A stretch of DNA of 64,000 bases from JAIFWN01 sp049304015 (GTDB taxonomy: Bacteria > Patescibacteriota > Minisyncoccia > Phycocordibacterales > Zambryskibacteraceae). Shown here piece by piece: positions 47,240 to 56,100 of the stretch. The stretch spans positions 1 to 64,000 of the forward strand of contig JBAQNS010000016.1 in assembly GCA_049304015.1 (NCBI GenBank). The letters are read 5' to 3'. The notes beneath the pieces are model-generated. The model did no database searches. It worked only from the letters and a program-made list of their open reading frames with translations, and was not told the origin of the DNA. A program made the translations under genes and the position numbers. Numbering within the stretch: position 1 is the stretch's first letter; the number at the start of each line of letters is the position of its first letter.

Positions 47240-48941
47240 CAGATTATTTAGAAAAATAAGAAAAAGTATCACCAGGAAATACAAAGATATTGATCCTGAA
47301 GATATTTTCCTAGATTCAACTAACTTACCTGGTTTTACTATTAATAGATTTGAAGGTCGGATAGAAAAGCCTATTTCTTCTGTTACTTTCTTATTGATGA
47401 AAGGAGCTTTGGTTTTGCTACTAGCTTTCTTTTTTGTAAGGTTGTGGAATCTAAATGTGATAAATGGTGAAAATTTTAATAAAATTTCAGAGAATAATCG
47501 TTTGGCCCACACCTTAATATTTGCTAATAGGGGTGTAGTTTATGACAGGAACAAAGTTGAATTGGCCACAAATGCCATAAAGGAAGGTAAAACAGATTTT
47601 GCAGAGAGATTGTATGCACCCATAGACGGTTTGTCTCATGTGGTTGGTTATGTGAAGTATCCTTCTAAGGATTCCTCAGGCTTTTATTATGAAGAAGAAT
47701 ATAGGGGTCAATCGGGAGTAGAGAAGACATATAACAGTATTTTGGCCGGAACGAATGGTCTAAAGATAACTGAGACGGACGCTCTCGGTCATGTGACATC
47801 AGAAAGTGTAGTTCGTAAACCAGAAGATGGTCAAGATTTAATTCTTTCTATAGATGCGAGGTTAAATGCAGAACTTTATAAAGCTATGAAGGATATTAAA
47901 GAGACCAGAGGCTTTACTGGTGGAGCCGGAGCAATTATGGATGTTAATTCAGGAGAAATATTGGCTCTTTCAAGTTTTCCTGGGTTTGATCAAAATTTAG
48001 TGACTCGTGGTGAAGACAAAAAAGAGATTTCCAGATTGCTCACATCTAAAGACAAACCTTTCTTGGACAGAGCAGTCAGTGGTCTTTATACTCCAGGTTC
48101 TATAGTCAAACCCATTATGGCTTTAGCTGCTTTAAACGAAAATGTTATTTCTCCTGATAAGCAAATACTTTCTACAGGGACACTGTTGGTACCCAACCCA
48201 TATGATAAGACTAAGCCATCGATTTTTAAGGACTGGAGAATAAATGGTTGGACTGATATGAGGGAAGCGCTCGCAGTTTCTTCCGATATTTATTTTTATG
48301 TAGTGGGTGGCGGTTTTGAGGGACAAAAAGGTTTAGGTATAAACAACATTGATAGATATTTTGAAATGTTTGGAATGACAGAAAAGACAGGTATTGATCT
48401 CCCTGGTGAAAATGAAGGAGTGATTCCCAGTCCAGAATGGAAAAAAGAGAATTTTGATGGAGAACCTTGGAGACTCGGAGACACATATATTACTTCTATC
48501 GGCCAATATGGCACTCAGGTCACACTTCTAGAGGCTCTCAGATGGACTGCGTCTATAGCTAACAAAGGCACACTACTAATACCTTCTGTAGTTTTAGGTG
48601 GCAAGTCTCCAAACTCAAGAGTTTTTAGAACCATTGATTTACCAGACAATGTTTGGAAAGTTGTTCAAGAAGGAATGAAGCAAGGTGTAGAAACAGGCAT
48701 AGTTAGCGCCCTCAAAACTCCTGCAGTGGCTGTGGCAGCGAAGACTGGGACAGCCGAACTCGGAGCTTCCAAGAATAGAGTAAACTCGTGGTCAGTTGGA
48801 TTTTTTCCATTTGAACACCCCCATTATGCATTTGCAGTTTTAATGGAGAATGGTCCAGCAGACAATCCAGTCGGAGCTACTTATGCGATGCAAGAGCTGT
48901 TAAATTGGATGATTTTGAATACTCCAGAATACACAAAATAG
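47232..48941 (+). CDS. mrdA: penicillin-binding protein 2-type transpeptidase
   Basis: The elongation transpeptidase that cross-links peptidoglycan with RodA and MreBCD. The 569-residue protein has a basic cytosolic tail, one span (about residues 52-75), a pedestal domain (GVVYDRNKVELATNA) and the transpeptidase domain with S290-I-V-K293, SSD (in SSDIYFYV, in the place of SxN) and KTGTAELG. The zinc-binding motif of enterobacterial PBP2 is absent. It ends the mreB-C-D-pbp2 operon; rodA is not in the window. Confidence 0.94.
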   Translation: MYNRLFRKIRKSITRKYKDIDPEDIFLDSTNLPGFTINRFEGRIEKPISSVTFLLMKGALVLLLAFFFVRLWNLNVINGENFNKISENNRLAHTLIFANRGVVYDRNKVELATNAIKEGKTDFAERLYAPIDGLSHVVGYVKYPSKDSSGFYYEEEYRGQSGVEKTYNSILAGTNGLKITETDALGHVTSESVVRKPEDGQDLILSIDARLNAELYKAMKDIKETRGFTGGAGAIMDVNSGEILALSSFPGFDQNLVTRGEDKKEISRLLTSKDKPFLDRAVSGLYTPGSIVKPIMALAALNENVISPDKQILSTGTLLVPNPYDKTKPSIFKDWRINGWTDMREALAVSSDIYFYVVGGGFEGQKGLGINNIDRYFEMFGMTEKTGIDLPGENEGVIPSPEWKKENFDGEPWRLGDTYITSIGQYGTQVTLLEALRWTASIANKGTLLIPSVVLGGKSPNSRVFRTIDLPDNVWKVVQEGMKQGVETGIVSALKTPAVAVAAKTGTAELGASKNRVNSWSVGFFPFEHPHYAFAVLMENGPADNPVGATYAMQELLNWMILNTPEYTK

Positions 48942-49004
48942 GAGGTTGCTTTTTAGGTCCGTTTGGCGTAGTATGTGTCCCCATAATCGTTTCCAACAAC
49001 CAAC

Positions 49005-49472
49005 ATGCACAAAGACAAGGAGTATCTAACAGAAGCAAAATTTAACGAATTTAAAGCTGAACTAGAAGAGCTAAGAACTAAGAAACGCAAGGAGATTGCT
49101 GAGGCTTTAGAATTTGCAAAATCTCTCGGTGACCTTTCAGAAAATGCAGAATATCATGATGCCCGTGACATGCAGGCTCGTGTTGAAGACAGAATCAATC
49201 ACTTAGAAGCACTTCTAAAAAATGCTTCTATAGTTGAAAGCCATGACACTCATTCAGTTTCTGTAGGTTCAACAATTACTCTTTCAAGAAATGGAGATAA
49301 AGAAACAAAAGTTTATACGATTGTTGGGGCAGAAGAGTCAGATGTATCCAAAGGTAAAATTTCTGTCCGCTCACCACTCGGTGTAGCTGTTTTAGACAAA
49401 AAGAAAGGTGATACCTTTACCTTCAAAACTCCTGGGGGGACTGTGAACTATAAGGTTATTGATATAAAATAG
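49005..49472 (+). CDS. greA: transcription elongation factor GreA
   Basis: GreA rescues backtracked RNA polymerase. The 155-residue protein has the N-terminal coiled coil with the acidic tip (KSLGDLSENAEYHDARDMQA) and the C-terminal FKBP-like domain (VSVGSTITLSRNGDKE, ISVRSPLGVAVLDKKKGDTFTFKTPGG). A CATAAT box lies 17 bases upstream of the ATG. lysS follows after four bases, so the two form an operon. Confidence 0.96.
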   Translation: MHKDKEYLTEAKFNEFKAELEELRTKKRKEIAEALEFAKSLGDLSENAEYHDARDMQARVEDRINHLEALLKNASIVESHDTHSVSVGSTITLSRNGDKETKVYTIVGAEESDVSKGKISVRSPLGVAVLDKKKGDTFTFKTPGGTVNYKVIDIK

Positions 49473-49476
49473 AGGC

Positions 49477-50964
49477 ATGGCCTCCATCGAAGAAATCCAA
49501 GAAGCACGCTTAGGCAAGCTTCAATTATTAAAGGATAAAGGCATTAATCCTTATCCAATTGTTTCTCACCAAGACTTTACTAATCTAGTCGCAGTCGAAG
49601 ATTTTGATTCGATTTCTTCTTCAGGAAAATCTATTTTTATGGTGGGGAGAATTTTGTCTCTCCGTGCTCAGGGCAAAATTATTTTCATCACCTTTGATGA
49701 TGGGACGAGTAAGTTTCAAGCGCTTTTAAAATCTGGAGAACCTCTCCCAGAAGAGACATTTGATTTATTTGAACAAGCATTCGACATAGGCGATTTTGTG
49801 GAGATAAAGGGAACATTATTCAAGACTAAAAGAGATGAGAAAACTATCCTCGCTGAAGATGTGCAGATGCTCTCTAAGTCTCTCCGCCCTCTACCCGAGA
49901 AATGGAGTGGTCTACAGGATCCAGAAGAAAGATTTAGAAAAAGATATTTAGACATAATTTCAAATCCAGAACTCAGAGCAGTTTTCCAAAGGAAAGCCAA
50001 GTTCTGGAACACCATTCGAGAGTATATGCTTTCAAAGAATTTCCTAGAAGTTGAAACTCCTGTTTTGGAGAACACTACTGGTGGAGCAGAAGCGCGTCCA
50101 TTTATTACTCACCACAATGCTCTTGATATAGATGTTTATCTCCGTATTTCAGCTGGAGAGCTATGGCAGAAAAAGTTATTGGTAGCTGGTTTCCCTAGGA
50201 CTTTTGAGATAGGAAGAATTTTTAGAAATGAAGGTATCTCTAATGAGCACCTTCAGGACTACACTCAACTAGAATACTACATGGCTTATGCTGATTATGA
50301 GGAAGGTATGAAGATGACCAAGGAGCTCTACAGATTAATCGCTGACAAAGTTTTTGGCACCACCAAATTCACTATTAGAGGTATGGAAGTTGATTTGGCC
50401 AAAGAATGGGAAGTCTATGATTTTTGTACTGTTATTAAAGAAAAATTTGATATAAATCCACTAAATACAACAGAGCAAGAAGTTTTGGCCGTTTTGGATA
50501 AAAATAATATAGAGAGAGAAAAAGACACAAACATAGAGAGGGGAATCGATTTGCTTTGGAAGAGTTTAAGGAAGACTATCGCTGGTCCAGGATTCCTCAT
50601 AGGTGTGCCAGTATCAATGGAGCCTCTAGCCAAGAAAAACAGAAATAATTCAAACACTGTAGAAAGGTTTCAAGTCATCCTTGCTGGTAGTGAGATGGGT
50701 AAGGGCTTTAGTGAATTGAATGACCCTGTTGATCAAAAAGAAAGATTTATGAACCAGCAAGCCAAACGTGATGCAGGAGATGATGAAGCGCAGATGGCAG
50801 ATATGGAATACGTTGAAGCACTAGAGTATGCGATGCCTCCAGCATTTGGTTTCGGACTTTCAGAAAGATTGTTTAGTTTCCTTATGGACATGTCAGTACG
50901 AGAGACACAACTTTTTCCTCTAATGAGGCCTAAAAATAAAGGAAATTCTGAAATTGACAAATAG
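49477..50964 (+). CDS. lysS: lysyl-tRNA synthetase, class II
   Basis: Charges tRNA-Lys. The 495-residue protein has the N-terminal OB anticodon-binding domain (about 60-145) and the class II core: RYLDIISNPELRAVF (motif 1 region), FEIGRIFRNEGISNEHLQDYTQLEYYMAY (motif 2), and GFGLSERLFSFLM (motif 3). The motif 3 region is slightly unusual (AMPPAFGFGLSERLF), as in some candidate phyla proteins. It is the last gene of greA-lysS. The TTGACA promoter of the next gene lies in its final codons. Confidence 0.95.
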   Translation: MASIEEIQEARLGKLQLLKDKGINPYPIVSHQDFTNLVAVEDFDSISSSGKSIFMVGRILSLRAQGKIIFITFDDGTSKFQALLKSGEPLPEETFDLFEQAFDIGDFVEIKGTLFKTKRDEKTILAEDVQMLSKSLRPLPEKWSGLQDPEERFRKRYLDIISNPELRAVFQRKAKFWNTIREYMLSKNFLEVETPVLENTTGGAEARPFITHHNALDIDVYLRISAGELWQKKLLVAGFPRTFEIGRIFRNEGISNEHLQDYTQLEYYMAYADYEEGMKMTKELYRLIADKVFGTTKFTIRGMEVDLAKEWEVYDFCTVIKEKFDINPLNTTEQEVLAVLDKNNIEREKDTNIERGIDLLWKSLRKTIAGPGFLIGVPVSMEPLAKKNRNNSNTVERFQVILAGSEMGKGFSELNDPVDQKERFMNQQAKRDAGDDEAQMADMEYVEALEYAMPPAFGFGLSERLFSFLMDMSVRETQLFPLMRPKNKGNSEIDK

Positions 50965-50983
50965 GGTAGTTGTGTGCTATAAT
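50954..50983 (+). promoter_or_regulatory. consensus promoter of the first exported-protein cassette
   Basis: TTGACA (50954-50959) and a perfect TATAAT (50978-50983) with an 18-base spacer, overlapping the end of lysS. The leader contains a GGACAA/TTGTCC hairpin near 51003. Confidence 0.88.
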
Positions 50984-51044
50984 AGAAAAAGATAACGCTC
51001 TTGGACAAACTTGTCCGAACAACACTTTTGCCCGAGGAGGGCAT

Positions 51045-51689
51045 GTGAACATTCAAAACACTTTCTTCATGCTCATCGCGCTACTCGTACCGCTTGCGGT
51101 CGAGGCGCAGAAGGACACCACGAAATTCGAGCCGTATACGTTTGTCTGGCTAGAAGGTCAGGCAGCCGTGCCGAAGTCTGAACTTGGACTGAAGAAGCCG
51201 GTGATTCAACAGAGTGTCTCAACACTCACGTTCGGTCACCAAGCTTCACAAGGAGTCGGTGTGGTCGCCACTCTGGCTCATGCTAACACTCTCGACTCCG
51301 AGGCATGGAACGAAGTGACTCTGACTTGGTCCGTCGCGACGAAGTCTGGACTGTCAGTTTCTGCTGGTCCGGCTATCGAACAAGTGGGCAAGGTCTACCA
51401 CAATCGCGGTCGTGTGAATTTCTTCTATGACCATGAGGCGAGTGCGAGCTTCCTCTACGGTCAGCTCGACGCTGGTCAGGGTACGAGTTGGTGGTGGGTC
51501 GACGGCGCCATTTTCATTAAGAAGTTTGTTGGAGTTGGCGTGCTTGCCCAGATGCCTGACCTTGGTGTTGGCCCGAAGCTTGAACTTCGAATGGGGAATC
51601 ACGTTTCCATTTGGGGGGCGGGACTTCGTCAGCCAGATACCAAGGTTGAGTACGGGGTCTTCGGACTCCGACTCAAGTACGACAAGTAG
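51045..51689 (+). CDS. exported beta-rich protein, cassette gene
   Basis: A GTG at 51045 with GAGGAGGG seven to eight bases upstream is the best start; the overlapping ATG at 51043 stops at once, and a longer frame has no ribosome-binding site. The 214-residue protein has a signal peptide (cleavage after VEA), then strands with alternating hydrophobics (VSTLTFGHQASQGVGVVATLAHA, EVTLTWSVATKSGLSVSAGPAIE) ending in Tyr/Lys, like a small outer-membrane barrel. An outer membrane is not expected in this lineage, so the location is puzzling. GC-rich gene, own promoter and terminator. No family recognised. Confidence 0.68.
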   Translation: MNIQNTFFMLIALLVPLAVEAQKDTTKFEPYTFVWLEGQAAVPKSELGLKKPVIQQSVSTLTFGHQASQGVGVVATLAHANTLDSEAWNEVTLTWSVATKSGLSVSAGPAIEQVGKVYHNRGRVNFFYDHEASASFLYGQLDAGQGTSWWWVDGAIFIKKFVGVGVLAQMPDLGVGPKLELRMGNHVSIWGAGLRQPDTKVEYGVFGLRLKYDK

Positions 51690-51692
51690 TGA

Positions 51693-51743
51693 CCAACACT
51701 CGGTGTTGGTCAAGGCGCATACCATCCAGGTATGCGCTATTTT
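51693..51743 (+). terminator. tandem hairpins with intrinsic terminator
   Basis: CCAACAC-TCG-GTGTTGG (51693-51709) followed by GCGCATACC-ATCCA-GGTATGCGC (51715-51737) and TATTTT. Confidence 0.85.
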
Positions 51744-51770
51744 CATATATTTATAGGGTTAAATTAAAGC

Positions 51771-51799
51771 TTGACAAATTATATATAATTTGCTATAGT
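51771..51799 (+). promoter_or_regulatory. promoter of the second exported-protein cassette
   Basis: TTGACA (51771-51776), 17-base spacer, TATAGT (51794-51799). The ATG is about 60 bases downstream. Confidence 0.82.
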
Positions 51800-51859
51800 A
51801 TGTTTAGTTTAGATGTACATTCCACGAGGCATAGGCCTCACTACTACGAGGTACACGCA

Positions 51860-52501
51860 ATGCGCAAGCACGCACTGATGTTCGTCCTACTCGCGGTTCT
51901 GCTGCCGGTTGACCTCTTCGGTCAGAACCGCATCAGTTCGGTGAGTCTCGGCTCCGGCCAGGACGCCATCTCGAGCGGCATGACCGGTATCCTCCGGTTC
52001 GAGTCGAAGGACAAGAAGCTCTTCGGCGAATTCGCTGCTCAGCATGAGCAGGCGTGGTTCGCTATCGGGCGGCAGCTCAACGGTCGAGTCAGTGGCTTCG
52101 TTGCCGGTGACGTCGGACATTTCCAGGGTGCGCCCTGGTATGGTCCGTACGTCTCACTCTCGACTCCGCTCTTGAAGATCGGGAACAAGGATCTCTCCAT
52201 TAGCACTCTGCAGTGGCCCGCGATCTTCGTCTCCAACCCTTCGAGCAAGACCGGTCAGAAGCTCAACGGGTTCATCGAGCACGTGGGCTATCTGTCCTCG
52301 TTCAGCCTGACGCTCGGTCCGGTGTCCTTGAACCATGCGATGCTCCACTTCCTGAACGATCCCTGGAATTCGCTTCCGGGTGCGTCGATCACACTGCCCA
52401 TCACGGGTGAGGTGAGCGGAACGACTTCGTACACTCGCAACGTGAACGGGAAGTTCGACATGTACTTCATGGGAGTCAGCTGGACTCCGTCGAGTAAGTA
52501 G
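51860..52501 (+). CDS. exported beta-rich protein, second cassette gene
   Basis: From the ATG at 51860 the 213-residue protein has a signal peptide (MRKHALMFVLLAVLLPVDLFG-Q) and a beta-rich body (GMTGILRFESKDKKLFGEFAAQ, SLTLGPVSLNHAMLHFLN, YFMGVSWTPS). It parallels the 51.0 kb protein in size, signal peptide and strand pattern, and the two may be distant relatives; a direct match is not evident by eye. The frame is open upstream, but the promoter at 51771-51799 and leader rule that out. Strongly GC-rich, with a terminator after the stop. No family recognised. Confidence 0.68.
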   Translation: MRKHALMFVLLAVLLPVDLFGQNRISSVSLGSGQDAISSGMTGILRFESKDKKLFGEFAAQHEQAWFAIGRQLNGRVSGFVAGDVGHFQGAPWYGPYVSLSTPLLKIGNKDLSISTLQWPAIFVSNPSSKTGQKLNGFIEHVGYLSSFSLTLGPVSLNHAMLHFLNDPWNSLPGASITLPITGEVSGTTSYTRNVNGKFDMYFMGVSWTPSSK

Positions 52502-52512
52502 TTCTGCTTCCT

Positions 52513-52550
52513 AGCCCCACAGATTAGCTTCGGCTTCTGTCGGGGCTTTT
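52513..52550 (+). terminator. intrinsic terminator
   Basis: AGCCCC and ACAG pair with CTGT and GGGGCT around a TTCGG-containing loop, followed by TTTCTG. Confidence 0.8.
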
Positions 52551-52589
52551 CTGTTTCAAAATTCCGATACAAAAATGGGGGAATGACAA

Positions 52590-52665
52590 GTGGAAAAGTG
52601 GATAACTAAGGTAGTAGAGTGGATGCATGTGGGATACAATATCTATCAGGTGGGAGAAAGTGGGA
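52590..52665 (+). promoter_or_regulatory. MraZ operator boxes and promoter region
   Basis: Six GTGGAN/GTGGGN boxes stand upstream of mraZ: 52590, 52598, 52619, 52629, 52650 and 52660. The last four form two pairs with the 4-base spacer (10-base period) known for MraZ operators in other bacteria. TACAAT (52635-52640) between the pairs and TAATAT (52670-52675) after them are candidate -10 boxes, so MraZ bound here would block transcription of its own cluster. Confidence 0.85.
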
Positions 52666-52687
52666 AATTTAATATTTGTTATTTAAC

Positions 52688-53122
52688 ATGTTCATTGGCG
52701 AATACACACATACAGTCGATGAGAAAAAAAGAATCTCATTACCATCCAAGTTCAAAAAAGAACTTGGAGACAAAGTGGTAGTCACCAGAGGACTTGATAA
52801 CTGTCTTTTCCTTTTCACTCACAAATCGTGGACAATCATTTCTAAGGAAGTGGGCAAGCTCGACATGAAGCAAGCAGATGCCAGAGGATTCGCTCGCTTT
52901 ATGTTTGGAGGGGCGCTCGAGATAGATGTGGATTCTATGGGTCGCATACTCATCCCAGATTATTTGAAAGAGTTTGCAGACCTCAAGAGTCCCGTCGTCT
53001 TCGCTGGCCTCAATGACCGAATCGAAATCTGGAATGAGAAGCGTTGGAAGGAATACAATAAACGCATTGAATCCGAAGTCGAAGGTTTAGCCGAAAAGCT
53101 CAGCAACATAGGAGTGAGATAA
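52688..53122 (+). CDS. mraZ: transcriptional regulator MraZ
   Basis: MraZ forms a ring and represses the division and cell wall cluster. From the ATG at 52688 the 144-residue protein has two MraZ/AbrB-like repeats: FIGEYTHTVDEKKRISLPSKFKKEL (first DRRGR-like site, here DEKKR) and ALEIDVDSMGRILIPDYLKEFADL (second, DSMGR). Operator boxes upstream support self-regulation. An in-frame ATG four codons earlier is possible. rsmH follows after one base. Confidence 0.95.
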   Translation: MFIGEYTHTVDEKKRISLPSKFKKELGDKVVVTRGLDNCLFLFTHKSWTIISKEVGKLDMKQADARGFARFMFGGALEIDVDSMGRILIPDYLKEFADLKSPVVFAGLNDRIEIWNEKRWKEYNKRIESEVEGLAEKLSNIGVR

Positions 53123-53123
53123 T

Positions 53124-54014
53124 ATGGCCCACATTTCAGTTCTTTTACATGAATCAGTAGAAAATCTAGACCTTAAAGAAGGAGAAATTTTTCTTGATGG
53201 CACTCTTGGTGCAGGTGGCCACTCGGCCCTTGTAGCAAAAACACTCGGAGAAGATGTAGAGATTATTGGTCTTGATAGAGATCCTGAAGCAATAAAAAGA
53301 AGTGAGGAGAGATTGCGGACTCTCACCACTAATGCATATCTGCGTAATGAAAGCTTTAGGAATCTTGATCAAGTTTTGTTTTCTCTAGGTGTCTCTGGTG
53401 TTGATGCAATCCTCTTTGACCTTGGTATTTCGTCCGATCAGCTCGATGCAGAAGGTAGAGGATTTTCCTTTCAGAGAGATGAACCACTAGACATGTCTAT
53501 GTCTAAGGATAGTAAGGGCTTTAATGCAAAGGTGATTCTAAACACTTTTGATGAAGAAGCACTAGAGCTGATCCTTCGTGGCTTCGGAGAAGAAAAATTC
53601 TCTCGTCGTATAGCCAAGGAAATCATCCAAAGAAGGGAGACAAAGCCATTTGAGACTACGTTTGAACTAGTAGAAGCGGTACGCGCTGCCACGCCATCCG
53701 TCTACCATCGCGGGAAACTCCACCCTGCGACACGTACGTTTCAAGCCTTACGCATTGCCACCAACGAAGAATTAACTGCCCTAGAAGAAGGTTTAGAGAA
53801 AGGTTTCGAGCATCTAAACGTTGGTGGAAGGTTTGTGGTCATCTCATTTCACAGTCTAGAGGACAGGATAGTCAAACAATTTTTCAAGAAAGTTGTTGAT
53901 GAGGAGAGAGCCAAGATGATTACAAAAAAACCAATTGAACCAACTCTCATGGAGATAAAAGAGAACCCACGTTCTAGGAGTGCCAAATTAAGAGTGATAG
54001 AAAAAATTATTTAA
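53124..54014 (+). CDS. rsmH: 16S rRNA m4C1402 methyltransferase
   Basis: RsmH methylates C1402 in the decoding centre. The 296-residue protein has HISVLLHESVENL, the SAM motif DGTLGAGGHSALVA, GLDRDPEAI, ILFDLGISSDQLDAEGRGFSF, and the late KLHPATRTFQALRIATNEEL...FVVISFHSLEDRIVK and NPRSRSAKLRV, all typical. Order mraZ-rsmH-ftsL-ftsI is the standard start of the dcw cluster. Confidence 0.97.
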   Translation: MAHISVLLHESVENLDLKEGEIFLDGTLGAGGHSALVAKTLGEDVEIIGLDRDPEAIKRSEERLRTLTTNAYLRNESFRNLDQVLFSLGVSGVDAILFDLGISSDQLDAEGRGFSFQRDEPLDMSMSKDSKGFNAKVILNTFDEEALELILRGFGEEKFSRRIAKEIIQRRETKPFETTFELVEAVRAATPSVYHRGKLHPATRTFQALRIATNEELTALEEGLEKGFEHLNVGGRFVVISFHSLEDRIVKQFFKKVVDEERAKMITKKPIEPTLMEIKENPRSRSAKLRVIEKII

Positions 54015-54019
54015 TAAGA

Positions 54020-54358
54020 ATGTACATTACAAAAACACTTTCATACGATACCCGCGCAAGAGCCTTTTGGACCCTTGTAGTTTTGTCCATTCTATCTTTG
54101 GTGGTTTATATTTTTGCCATTAATGCCACCATCAGAAACACTGTCACCAGACAGAATTTAGAGAACGAAGTAGCTACCATTTCTACTCAACTTGGAGATT
54201 TAGAATTTTCATACATCGCTTTAAAAAATAGAGTTTCTTTGGATTTGGCTTATACTCGAGGGTTCAAAAATGTTTCCTCAGCACAATATATATCAAGAGG
54301 AGAGTCTAGATCTTTGACTATGAATGTAACCTCTCTATCTGGCACAATAAGTAGATAA
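54020..54358 (+). CDS. ftsL: FtsL-like division protein
   Basis: A 112-residue bitopic protein: short basic N-terminus, one membrane span (about residues 17-40), then a coiled-coil stretch (RNTVTRQNLENEVATISTQLGDLEFSYIALKNRV). Sequence similarity in FtsL is weak in general, so the call rests on size, topology and place between rsmH and ftsI. It should pair with FtsQ, whose gene is at 27.6 kb. Confidence 0.72.
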   Translation: MYITKTLSYDTRARAFWTLVVLSILSLVVYIFAINATIRNTVTRQNLENEVATISTQLGDLEFSYIALKNRVSLDLAYTRGFKNVSSAQYISRGESRSLTMNVTSLSGTISR

Positions 54359-54360
54359 CT

Positions 54361-56100
54361 ATGAAAGAGACCCAAACGCGTCTCCGTTTACTTTCCATAA
54401 GTATTATTCTCGTGGCCCTAGTACTCATAGGGAAGCTTTATTTCGTGCAAATAATTAATGGTCAGACTTATAAAGATAAAGCCGATCGACAGTATGTGGC
54501 TGGAGTAAATTTCTTTGATAGAGGCTCTGTTTATTTCAGTTCTAAAGATGGTGGGGTTGTACCAGCCGCATCCTTAAAGACTGGTTATACTTTGGCTATA
54601 AATCCTGTTATTTTAGCTACCAATGCTGATCAAAATAATGTTTATGAAAAGATAAACACCATCACTCCAATAGACAAGACGGTATTTTTTGAGAAGTTAT
54701 TTAAAAAAAGTGATCCATATGAAGAACTTACAAATAAATTGCCCATAGACGTGGCAGACAAAATACAAGCCTTGAATATCAAGGGTGTTTCTGTTTATAA
54801 AGATAAGTGGCGTATATATCCTGGTAACTCTATGTCTGCACATACTATTGGATTCATTAGCTACAAGGGTGACAAATTGACTGGGAGTTATGGATTAGAG
54901 AGATTTTATGAGAACGTTCTAATGCGCAGTGGTGATGAAGCTTTTGTGAACTTTTTTGCAGAAGTTTTTTCTAATATTAGGAAAAGCGTTACCCCCGGTG
55001 AAAGTCCAGAAGGAGATATAGTGACCACCATCGAGCCAACGGTAGAAGCTTTTCTTGAATCAGAGTTGAAGAAAGTGGATGAAACCTATAGTTCCGAATT
55101 CACTGGAGGCATAGTGATAAATCCTAAAAACGGAGAAATTTATGCCATAGGTATGGACCCAACTTTTGATTTAAATAATTTCTCTAAAGAAAAGAATGCA
55201 CAGATTTATAGGAACAAATTCGTAGAAGACAGATATGAGATGGGTTCGATTATTAAGGCTCTAACTATGGCTGCTGGTCTTGATTCTGGTGCGGTGACAG
55301 CGAAGACAACTTACAACGACCCCGGTTGTATGACTCTAAACAAGAAAACATTTTGTAATTATGACCAAAAGTCTCATGGTTCAAATCTGCCTATGCAAAT
55401 AGTTTTGGACAAATCTCTAAACACTGGGGCAGCATTTATTGTCCAAAGAATGGGCAACAAAAGCTTTACTGATTATATGTATAAATTTGGTTTAGGTAGT
55501 ACTACAGGCATAGATTTACCCAATGAAGGACACTCATTAGTTTCAAATCTAAATTCATCTAGGGATCTCGAACATGCTCAAGCATCATTTGGGCAGGGTA
55601 TAGCCATGACCCCTATTCAGACAGTGCGCGCACTTTCTGTTTTAGCTAATGGAGGGACACTTATAAATCCACACTTAGTAAAAGAAATCGATTATAAAAT
55701 AGGCACAAAGAAAAAGATTTCTTTCCCTGAAGGACCAAGGGTCATCTCTCCTCAAACTTCAGAAGAAATAAGTCGTATGCTCACAGAAGTAGTAGACCAA
55801 TCTTTAAGGAATGGTACAGTCAGATTACCTAACTATAGTGTGGCAGCCAAGACTGGTACAGCTCAAATCGCTACCTCTGGAGGGTATTACTCAGATAGAT
55901 ATTTGCACTCTTTCTTTGGTTACTTCCCTTCATATGACCCAAAATTCCTGGTTTTCCTCTATACTTACTATCCAAAGAATGTGCAATACGCATCCGAAAC
56001 CCTCACAGATACCTTTATAGATATGGTTAAATTTTTGATAAACTATTATGATGTACAGCCTGACAGGGAAGCCCCACCACCACCTACCGCCAAGTTATGA
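54361..56100 (+). CDS. ftsI: FtsI/PBP3-type septal transpeptidase
   Basis: The 579-residue division transpeptidase has one N-terminal span (about residues 11-30), a pedestal domain with RGSVYFSS (family RGxI/VxD region), and the transpeptidase domain with S296-I-I-K299 in EMGSIIKALT, SLN (in KSLNTGAAF) and KTGTAQ. The Ala/Pro-rich tail is short. It starts two bases after ftsL and overlaps the MurF-like gene by four bases (ATGA). Confidence 0.94.
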   Translation: MKETQTRLRLLSISIILVALVLIGKLYFVQIINGQTYKDKADRQYVAGVNFFDRGSVYFSSKDGGVVPAASLKTGYTLAINPVILATNADQNNVYEKINTITPIDKTVFFEKLFKKSDPYEELTNKLPIDVADKIQALNIKGVSVYKDKWRIYPGNSMSAHTIGFISYKGDKLTGSYGLERFYENVLMRSGDEAFVNFFAEVFSNIRKSVTPGESPEGDIVTTIEPTVEAFLESELKKVDETYSSEFTGGIVINPKNGEIYAIGMDPTFDLNNFSKEKNAQIYRNKFVEDRYEMGSIIKALTMAAGLDSGAVTAKTTYNDPGCMTLNKKTFCNYDQKSHGSNLPMQIVLDKSLNTGAAFIVQRMGNKSFTDYMYKFGLGSTTGIDLPNEGHSLVSNLNSSRDLEHAQASFGQGIAMTPIQTVRALSVLANGGTLINPHLVKEIDYKIGTKKKISFPEGPRVISPQTSEEISRMLTEVVDQSLRNGTVRLPNYSVAAKTGTAQIATSGGYYSDRYLHSFFGYFPSYDPKFLVFLYTYYPKNVQYASETLTDTFIDMVKFLINYYDVQPDREAPPPPTAKL

